This document shows positions 41,789 through 47,359 of a stretch of DNA of 47,359 nt, one piece after another. Source of the stretch: Chitinophagaceae bacterium. Its GTDB lineage: Bacteria > Bacteroidota > Bacteroidia > Chitinophagales > REEL01. The translations under genes and the position numbers were made by a program. The notes below the pieces were generated by a model that saw nothing but the letters and a program-made list of their open reading frames with translations, had not been told where the DNA came from and made no database searches. Location of the stretch: assembly GCA_007695095.1 (NCBI GenBank), contig REEL01000062.1, positions 1 to 47,359 on the forward strand, given 5' to 3'. Within the stretch, counting starts at the first letter, position 1. The number at the start of each line of letters is the position of its first letter.

Positions 41789-44674
41789 ATGAAATGGCTA
41801 TATAAAAATATTATTGTTACGGTTCTTTGCTTATGTTGTTGTTATCAGGCAGCATATAGTCAAGCAACCTATCCTGAGGTAACAGGCTTTGAGGCTGCCC
41901 GCTCTTATGATGAGATTGTCTTGCACTGGAATCATTATTATACCCCCAATGCAACCGGATATCATATCTACTGGAGCACCAGTCCCGGACAAAGTACGGC
42001 CGATTCTGACACTATCATACTCGGTCAGACTGTTACACACACTCACACAAATTTAGACCCCAACCAAACTTATTACTACCGGGTTAGGGCTTTATTTGTC
42101 AATCAGGAATATACAGCACTTATGGATGAAATTGAAATCAGTCCTTTAGACTTTCAGCTTTTTAGCGGAGGCGAAGGGGATGGTTACGATGAAACTCACA
42201 TTTGCTTAACTGATTTGGATGGTTCACCATTAACCTATATTCCCACCGGTCTAACCGGAGCGTCCATGCCTTTGGCAATTTCTGTATACTGGGATACAGA
42301 CCCTATAGTACAGGAGTATATATTGGAAGTAGCCAATGCTGCTGCAGGTCCTTTTACGCCTCTGGCTCAATTATACAGTGCCGGTTTTCAACATGAAAAT
42401 CTGGTTGGGAATCAAAATTACTACTATCGTTTGACAGCCATTTTAAAAGGGAATTGCCCTGCCGATTATACCTCTGTACTTCGGATATCAACGGTAGATG
42501 CTGATTTCTATGATGGCGGTGAAGGCGATGGTTATGATAAAGACCATATTTGTTTAGGTTTTCTCAATGGTGACCCGGATCTCCCTGCACCGGTTGGCTT
42601 AGAAGTTGCCGCTTCTCATGGAGAAAATGTACTTTTTTGGAATCCGACTCCCGATGCGACAAATTATATAGTTGAGTACAGCACTGATCAAATAAACTTT
42701 AGTGTTGTCGGTTCTACCAATAATATAAGTTTTAACCATGAGGGAATCTCTCAGGGGACAACCTATTATTACAGAATTACTGCTGAGGGAAGTGGAGTTT
42801 GTCCTTTTGGATACTCCGATACGATTTCGGCAGAGCCCAGAGAAGATGTGATGTATGCCGGTGGAGTAGGAGATGGATACGATAATGATACATCATGCGC
42901 TATTGATTTGGATGGTAATTCACAGGCACCTGTTCCAAGCGGACTGACAGTTGCGGGAGGCTATGACCAGAATGTCATTTACTGGGACTTCCTGCCCGGA
43001 GCCCTGCAGTATTATTTGCAATTTACTACTGATCCGCTTTTAGGATATACCTTGTTGGACTCAACAGATAATATAATGTATATACATACCGGATTAACTC
43101 CGGGTGTCACCTACTATTATCAGGTATCGGCAGATTTTGGAGGTGATTGTCCTGCAGGATTCTCACCTCCGGAAAGTGGTGCGCCGGTTGTACAGGCTGA
43201 TATTTTTAAAGGCGGAATCGGAGATGGTCATGACATGTCTTCTTCATGTAATATTGATTTAGATGGTAATTCTGCTGTCGCTCCACCGGAAGGCTTTGAA
43301 GTTGCCGCTTCACACCATTCAAATGTGTTGTTTTGGGATCCTTATTCCGGTGTTTCAGAATTTATCATATATTGGAGTAATAGCTCTTCAGGTCCTTTCA
43401 ATCTGTTGACTTCCACAAATGATATAAGCTATGTGCATGACAATCTGGATCCTTCACTGGACTATTTTTACAGGGTAGAGGCAAGTTTTGGTGGTACATG
43501 TCCGGGAGGACTTAGTGCCATAAACGGGAACATGCCGGTTGAACAAGCTTATATGAAAGGTGGAATCGGGGATGGTCATGATATGTTTACTTCTTGTCCG
43601 TCATCATTAAACGGGGATACTGTTTTATATGCACCAACCGGATTTACAGTAGCTGCAGGATTAAATCAAAACTATATTTACTGGGACTTTTTACCGGGTG
43701 CTACACATTACATATTGGAATTCAGCACTGATCCGTTTACCGGATTTACGGCATTCCCTCCTATAACAGATATTAGTTTTGTCCACGAAGGCTTAAGCAG
43801 TAATGTAACCTATTACTATCGTTTAACCTCTGAATTTGCTCAGGGATGTCCTGCCGGATTTACCGGAACTGATATGGCTGAACCGGTTGCTCAGGCAGAT
43901 ATCTTTAAAGGGGGAATCGGAGATGGATATGATATGACAACTTCCTGTTTTTGGTCACCTTTGGATGGTTTAACTCCTCCTTTGGTAGCTGTTGATTCGG
44001 TTATTTGCTCATCGGATCCGGTTTTACTGGAAACTGATGCGGCTGATGGTTATCAATGGTTATTGAATAATCAGCCTATTGCAGGGGCTAATAGTAGCAG
44101 CTATCAGGCTACTGAAGCGGGATTCTATTCCGTTTTTATTCAGAATCTGACCGGTTGTTGGGTAAAATCATTTCAGATAGAAATACTGGAAGGAGACACA
44201 TTGCCTTTACCGGTAGTTCCTGACGGAGAGCCATTAGTTTGTGAAGGAACTACACATATGTACACTATACAAGCTGTGCCGGGAGCCACAACTTATGTTT
44301 GGGAAGCACCCGGAGGGGCAATTATAAGTGGCAGTGGAACTGAGGTAGATATCACATTTGGCAGCAACTCCGGAAATGTTCAGGTAATGGCACAAAATGC
44401 TTGTGGAAACACTGCACCTGTTCCTTTGCATGTGGATGTAATACCAATCACTCAGGGAATATGGACAGGTACGATTAACAGAGACTGGCATATTGACGGC
44501 AACTGGGGATGTGGCAGTGTACCAACTCCGGTAACGGATGTTTTGATTCCTGCACAACCTGTCAATCAACCCATTATCTATAATAACAATACAGGTGTAT
44601 GCCGGTCTATATGGTTAGATCCGGGTGCATCACTTGATATTGAAACAAACGCAGTTTTACGGGTCAATGATTGA
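41789..44674 (+). CDS. Large exported fibronectin type III repeat protein with GGxGDG linkers
   Basis: The 961-residue protein has a signal peptide (about 1-25). Six FnIII-like domains each end in a GG-x-GDG-(Y/H)D linker with conserved Cys and DLDG. The linker Gly pairs start at residues 127, 243, 358, 475, 591 and 708, so the period is 115-117 residues. After the sixth come an Ig-like domain (about 730-800, SYQWLLNNQPI-like), a PKD-like domain (about 815-890) and a final module WTGTINRDWHIDGNWGCGSVP. The Asp-rich linkers may bind calcium. Such modules in this phylum usually precede a T9SS tail, but this protein stops without one. A terminator follows at 44700. It is probably an adhesin or surface fibre. 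Confidence 0.88.
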   Translation: MKWLYKNIIVTVLCLCCCYQAAYSQATYPEVTGFEAARSYDEIVLHWNHYYTPNATGYHIYWSTSPGQSTADSDTIILGQTVTHTHTNLDPNQTYYYRVRALFVNQEYTALMDEIEISPLDFQLFSGGEGDGYDETHICLTDLDGSPLTYIPTGLTGASMPLAISVYWDTDPIVQEYILEVANAAAGPFTPLAQLYSAGFQHENLVGNQNYYYRLTAILKGNCPADYTSVLRISTVDADFYDGGEGDGYDKDHICLGFLNGDPDLPAPVGLEVAASHGENVLFWNPTPDATNYIVEYSTDQINFSVVGSTNNISFNHEGISQGTTYYYRITAEGSGVCPFGYSDTISAEPREDVMYAGGVGDGYDNDTSCAIDLDGNSQAPVPSGLTVAGGYDQNVIYWDFLPGALQYYLQFTTDPLLGYTLLDSTDNIMYIHTGLTPGVTYYYQVSADFGGDCPAGFSPPESGAPVVQADIFKGGIGDGHDMSSSCNIDLDGNSAVAPPEGFEVAASHHSNVLFWDPYSGVSEFIIYWSNSSSGPFNLLTSTNDISYVHDNLDPSLDYFYRVEASFGGTCPGGLSAINGNMPVEQAYMKGGIGDGHDMFTSCPSSLNGDTVLYAPTGFTVAAGLNQNYIYWDFLPGATHYILEFSTDPFTGFTAFPPITDISFVHEGLSSNVTYYYRLTSEFAQGCPAGFTGTDMAEPVAQADIFKGGIGDGYDMTTSCFWSPLDGLTPPLVAVDSVICSSDPVLLETDAADGYQWLLNNQPIAGANSSSYQATEAGFYSVFIQNLTGCWVKSFQIEILEGDTLPLPVVPDGEPLVCEGTTHMYTIQAVPGATTYVWEAPGGAIISGSGTEVDITFGSNSGNVQVMAQNACGNTAPVPLHVDVIPITQGIWTGTINRDWHIDGNWGCGSVPTPVTDVLIPAQPVNQPIIYNNNTGVCRSIWLDPGASLDIETNAVLRVND
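42167..43933 (+). repeat. Six-fold GGxGDG(Y/H)D coding repeat, period about 348 bp
   Basis: The motif starts at 42167, 42515, 42860, 43211, 43559 and 43910. Middle copies 4-6 share KGGIGDG and are closer to each other than to copies 1-2. This suggests recent tandem expansion towards the 3' side. Confidence 0.85.
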
Positions 44675-44699
44675 TTTTTTTCTTTTTCCCATTTTATAA

Positions 44700-44738
44700 A
44701 AAAAGAGCCTGAAAGCAATGCGATCAGGCTCTTTTTTT
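44700..44738 (+). terminator. Rho-independent terminator after the FnIII gene
   Basis: AAAAAGAGCCTGA (44700-44712) pairs with TCAGGCTCTTTTT (44724-44736) around an 11-base loop, with T residues continuing. It separates the FnIII gene from the FISUMP genes. Confidence 0.92.
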
Positions 44739-44847
44739 GTTATACCCGCTCTTACTAAGTAATTATAGAAACAAAGTTTTTTCTTTGATATGAAAGCTTT
44801 ATTTGCTTTTTGGGGTGGTTAAAATGTAAATTGCATATAAAACCCAA

Positions 44848-45816
44848 ATGATGATGTCAACAAAAATTATTTTTTTACGAGCCAACTTAGATTTTTTTAA
44901 TAAAAGTAAAGGAAGTATTTTATTCTTATTAATATTTTTCTCTCCGGTTTTAATCTATGCTCAGGACAATGTGGGTATTGGTACTACAACTCCGGACCCA
45001 TCAGCATTATTGGAAGTACAATCATCAGATAAAGGGTTTTTACCTCCCCGATTAACAACAGTCCAAAGAGATAATATAAATGCTCCGGCAGAAGGTTTAG
45101 TTATTTACAATACAGATACAAAATGTATAGAATTTTTTGATTCTGCAAGTTGGATAAGTATATGCGGAGGGGTTCCACCTACAAGTCCGGATTTTACTTG
45201 TGGAGATACGGTTACATTCACCTACAATAATCAATCTGTCAGCTATGGATCAGTTGAGGGTGAAAATGGCACTTGCTGGATGGATAGAAATCTGGGTGCA
45301 TCAAGAGTAGCTGTAAGTTTCAATGATTCTCAGGCCTACGGTGATTTATTTCAATGGGGGAGGTTAGCGGATGGCCATCAGATTAGAACCAGCCCGGTAA
45401 CTACTGTTGAAAGTAGTACCGATGTCCCGGGACATGGAGATTTTATATCTACTATGAGTACCACAAATGATTGGAGAAATCCTCAAAACAATGGTTTATG
45501 GCAGGGAGATGGCGGAATTAATGACCCATGCCCGGCAGGATGGAGAGTCCCTACAGAGGGTGAATTAAATGCTGAAAGACTAAGTTGGAGTCAGCTAAAT
45601 TATACCGGTGCTTTTAACAGTGACTTGAAGTGGACAGCTGCCGGAGGTAGAAGTCACTTTCAGGGAAACCTTAATTTAGTAGATACAAGAGGGAGCTACT
45701 GGACCTCCACTGCTGATGGAATAAACAGTTACGGCTTGTTTGTAACGAATAATGACGCCTATATGTTTAATGACCCGAGAGGGCATGGCAGAAGTATACG
45801 GTGTATATTGGATTAA
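44848..45816 (+). CDS. Exported FISUMP-domain protein (first of tandem pair)
   Basis: The 322-residue protein has a late signal peptide (core about 23-37, ending LIYAQ), preceded by a long N-terminal extension starting with three ATG codons, so the exact start is uncertain. A short stalk NVGIGTTTPDPSALLEVQSS...GFLPPRLTTVQRD is a common Bacteroidota surface-protein lead. The FISUMP domain (about 122-322) contains CWMDRNLGAS, AYGDLFQWGR, NDPCPAGWRVPTE and the ending GRSIRCILD. That domain has a C-type-lectin-like fold and is thought to bind ligands; its function is unproven. It is a close paralogue of the next gene, which begins 23 bp later. No T9SS tail is visible. Confidence 0.85.
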   Translation: MMMSTKIIFLRANLDFFNKSKGSILFLLIFFSPVLIYAQDNVGIGTTTPDPSALLEVQSSDKGFLPPRLTTVQRDNINAPAEGLVIYNTDTKCIEFFDSASWISICGGVPPTSPDFTCGDTVTFTYNNQSVSYGSVEGENGTCWMDRNLGASRVAVSFNDSQAYGDLFQWGRLADGHQIRTSPVTTVESSTDVPGHGDFISTMSTTNDWRNPQNNGLWQGDGGINDPCPAGWRVPTEGELNAERLSWSQLNYTGAFNSDLKWTAAGGRSHFQGNLNLVDTRGSYWTSTADGINSYGLFVTNNDAYMFNDPRGHGRSIRCILD

Positions 45817-45839
45817 TTTTTTCACTAAAAAATCAACAT

Positions 45840-47024
45840 ATGTTTATAACAAAAAAACCGATATGGTTACTTTTATTTTTAATGATAAGTCTTCAAACTA
45901 TCGCACAAGTATCCATTAATTCGGATGGTTCTTCACCGGATCCGAGTTCTATGTTAGATGTAAAATCAGATGACAGAGGCTTTTTGCCACCAAGACTTTC
46001 TACTGCTCAAAGAGATGCAATAGTAAATCCGGCAGCAGGTCTTCAGATTTATAATACAGATACAGAATGTTTAAATTATGCAGACAATAGTGGTCAGTGG
46101 TTAGAAGTTTGTGGAACAAATACCGCATGTACACCACAACCCGGACAGGCAGATGCCGGAGTGGATCAGCTTGAACTAACCGGGACATCAACAACCCTAG
46201 ATGCATTAGCTCCGGTTAGTGGTGAAACTGGCAGCTGGACTATTTTATCCGGAAGTGGTGGTAATATAGTTGATGTTGCGTCAGAAAACTCCTTCTTTGA
46301 AGGTGTTGCAGGCGAAAGCTACACACTTGAATGGACAATTAGCACTGTATGTGGAAGTACTACAGACCAGGTCACAATCAGCTTTGAAACACCGGTAGCT
46401 TTTTTATGTGGAGATAATGTGGTCTTCACTTACAGAGGTAGTCAGGTAACTTATGGAACTGTTACCGGGGAAAATAATACCTGCTGGATGGATAGAAACT
46501 TAGGTGCTTCCCAAGTTGCTACGGCTATTGATGATGCAGCAGCTTACGGTGACTTATTTCAATGGGGACGAGGTGATGACGGTCATCAAGACAGAAATAG
46601 TAACACAACTTCTATTTTAAGCCCGGGAGATGTCCCCGGCCATAACGAATTTATTACAACAAGTGCTGCCCCTAATGACTGGAGAGCAACACAAAACAAT
46701 AGTTTATGGCAAGGAGATGGTGGCATTAATGATCCTTGTCCTGATGGATGGCGGGTTCCAACTGAAGACGAATTAAATGATGAAAGACTTACATGGAGCA
46801 ATACAGCTCAGGATGCTTTTGACAGTAATTTAAAGTTTACAATGCCGGGATACAGAATGCCGGATGGAACAGTAACAAATGAAGGGACACAAGCTTATTA
46901 TTATTCTTCTACTCCAACATCTAGTGGAGCAAACGTAAGATTTTTAAACTACTTATCTTCATTTAGCTTTATGAATAATGCTCCTCGAGCAAGAGGACAA
47001 AGTGTTCGATGTATATTGGATTAA
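45840..47024 (+). CDS. Exported FISUMP-domain protein (second of tandem pair)
   Basis: The 394-residue protein, read from the ATG at 45840 (MFITKKPIW), has a signal peptide (about 1-22, ending TIAQ). The frame opens 13 codons earlier, inside the previous gene, but that would put the signal peptide too far in. It has the same stalk (GFLPPRLSTAQRD), an extra beta-sandwich insert (about 95-185) not found in the first paralogue, and the FISUMP domain with CWMDRNLGAS, AYGDLFQWGRG, NDPCPDGWRVPTE and GQSVRCILD. The paralogues are nearly identical in the core but differ widely in the 35 residues before the end (ATG of neighbour unaffected), where the binding face should lie. A terminator follows. Confidence 0.87.
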   Translation: MFITKKPIWLLLFLMISLQTIAQVSINSDGSSPDPSSMLDVKSDDRGFLPPRLSTAQRDAIVNPAAGLQIYNTDTECLNYADNSGQWLEVCGTNTACTPQPGQADAGVDQLELTGTSTTLDALAPVSGETGSWTILSGSGGNIVDVASENSFFEGVAGESYTLEWTISTVCGSTTDQVTISFETPVAFLCGDNVVFTYRGSQVTYGTVTGENNTCWMDRNLGASQVATAIDDAAAYGDLFQWGRGDDGHQDRNSNTTSILSPGDVPGHNEFITTSAAPNDWRATQNNSLWQGDGGINDPCPDGWRVPTEDELNDERLTWSNTAQDAFDSNLKFTMPGYRMPDGTVTNEGTQAYYYSSTPTSSGANVRFLNYLSSFSFMNNAPRARGQSVRCILD

Positions 47025-47044
47025 AAAGTTATTTTCATTTTTTT

Positions 47045-47078
47045 AAAAAAGCTCCTGATTTTATTTGGGAGCTTTTTT
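47045..47078 (+). terminator. Rho-independent terminator after the FISUMP pair
   Basis: AAAAAAGCTCC (47045-47055) pairs perfectly with GGAGCTTTTTT (47068-47078) around a 12-base loop. It lies 21 bp after the stop codon. Confidence 0.9.
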
Positions 47079-47359
47079 GATTATGTAAAGAAGAGCTTTG
47101 CAAGACCCAAGTAAGAAGTTGAAAGTAGAAAGTTTATAAAGTCTGAAAGGTATAAGGTAGTAGTTTATAGAAAATTTATGATGTCAAATGGAAAATGTTT
47201 TGAGAGGTCTACGCATTAATACGGAGATGCTTCCTGACGTCAGCATGACAGCTTGTTTGATGGCTGTACTTTTTCATAAAATTGTTAAAAGAACTTTTAC
47301 AACTAATCCCTCTCTAGCAATAGAGAGGGTGCAGGGTGAGTCATACTTAGAGCATAATG
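47079..47359. other. Gene-free tail with interspersed-repeat elements
   Basis: No coding frame is credible. It holds a purine-rich stretch of near-repeats of GAAAGT (47109-47160), the palindrome CTGACGTCAG (47234-47243) within a longer unit at 47225-47249, an ACAGC/GCTGT dyad (47248-47267), and a stable hairpin at 47308-47329. Together these look like a mobile or interspersed intergenic repeat rather than a promoter. Confidence 0.6.
47308..47329. repeat. REP-like hairpin with GCAA tetraloop
   Basis: CCCTCTCTA (47308-47316) and TAGAGAGGG (47321-47329) are perfectly complementary over 9 bp around GCAA. The G+C-rich stem stands out from the AT-rich surroundings. No T-run follows, so it is not a usual terminator. 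Confidence 0.7.

Noticed and set aside
40130-47359. A complete diversity-generating retroelement
   Set aside because: No reverse transcriptase, accessory gene or template repeat was found by reading 40130-47359, and the tail after 47024 does not resemble any of the C-terminal coding segments.

Overview
The window is AT-rich and gene-dense. By its gene content it is chromosomal DNA of a member of the Bacteroidota. Supporting signs are type IX secretion system (T9SS) parts (PorT, GldL, GldM, a PorG-type barrel, a secreted protease with a type A sorting tail), DUF4476 and DUF2795 proteins, a PduO-type cobalamin adenosyltransferase, start regions mostly without Shine-Dalgarno sequences, and several upstream regions with the TAnnTTTG -7 element used by the Bacteroidota primary sigma factor. 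I cannot name a genus.

Layout. 1-982: a complete IS1595-type insertion sequence with 17-bp inverted ends and an 8-bp target duplication whose left copy is cut by one base at the window edge. 1064-5861: two tandem exported vWA proteins, then a lone C-terminal transketolase subunit followed by a DDAH/citrullinase-like amidinohydrolase. 5867-12142: housekeeping genes (engB, ubiE, dcd, WD40 protein, phosphopantetheinyl transferase, dnaG) with porT overlapping ubiE. 12378-17148: DUF4476 protein, carA, eno, an FtsB/DivIC-like protein and a saccharopine-dehydrogenase-like enzyme. 17217-22733 (minus strand): TPR protein, gldL, gldM and a beta-helix protein fused to a PorG-type (DUF6089) barrel. 22803-32368: tRNA-Glu, gap-pgk, deoxynucleoside kinase, trpS, gatC, an ABC ATPase, cobalamin adenosyltransferase, DUF2795, ispD, queA and a flippase. 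32369-38109: phosphoribosyltransferase, subtilase with T9SS tail, and a three-gene iron-sulfur oxidoreductase operon. 38137-39567: an unrecognised all-helical protein. 39568-47359: a 562-bp repeat-bearing leader, then four exported surface-type proteins (SUMF1/C-type-lectin fold, a six-fold fibronectin type III array, two FISUMP-domain paralogues), and a final non-coding stretch with interspersed-repeat and hairpin elements.

How the genes work together. The strongest candidate for an undescribed system is the minus-strand gldL-gldM-(beta-helix/PorG) cluster. It encodes both halves of the T9SS/gliding proton-driven motor, with the key intramembrane Glu of GldL and N-terminal Arg of GldM conserved. 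It lacks gldK and gldN, and the next gene encodes a PorG-like outer-membrane barrel carrying a parallel beta-helix. This looks like a stand-alone or accessory trans-envelope motor that may drive a dedicated outer-membrane partner instead of the PorK/PorN ring. The second area of interest is the 39.6-47.0 kb surface-protein region, with operator-like direct repeats upstream and a strikingly regular 115-117-residue FnIII/GGxGDG repeat protein. Everything here is read from sequence by eye; no searches or structure predictions were run.
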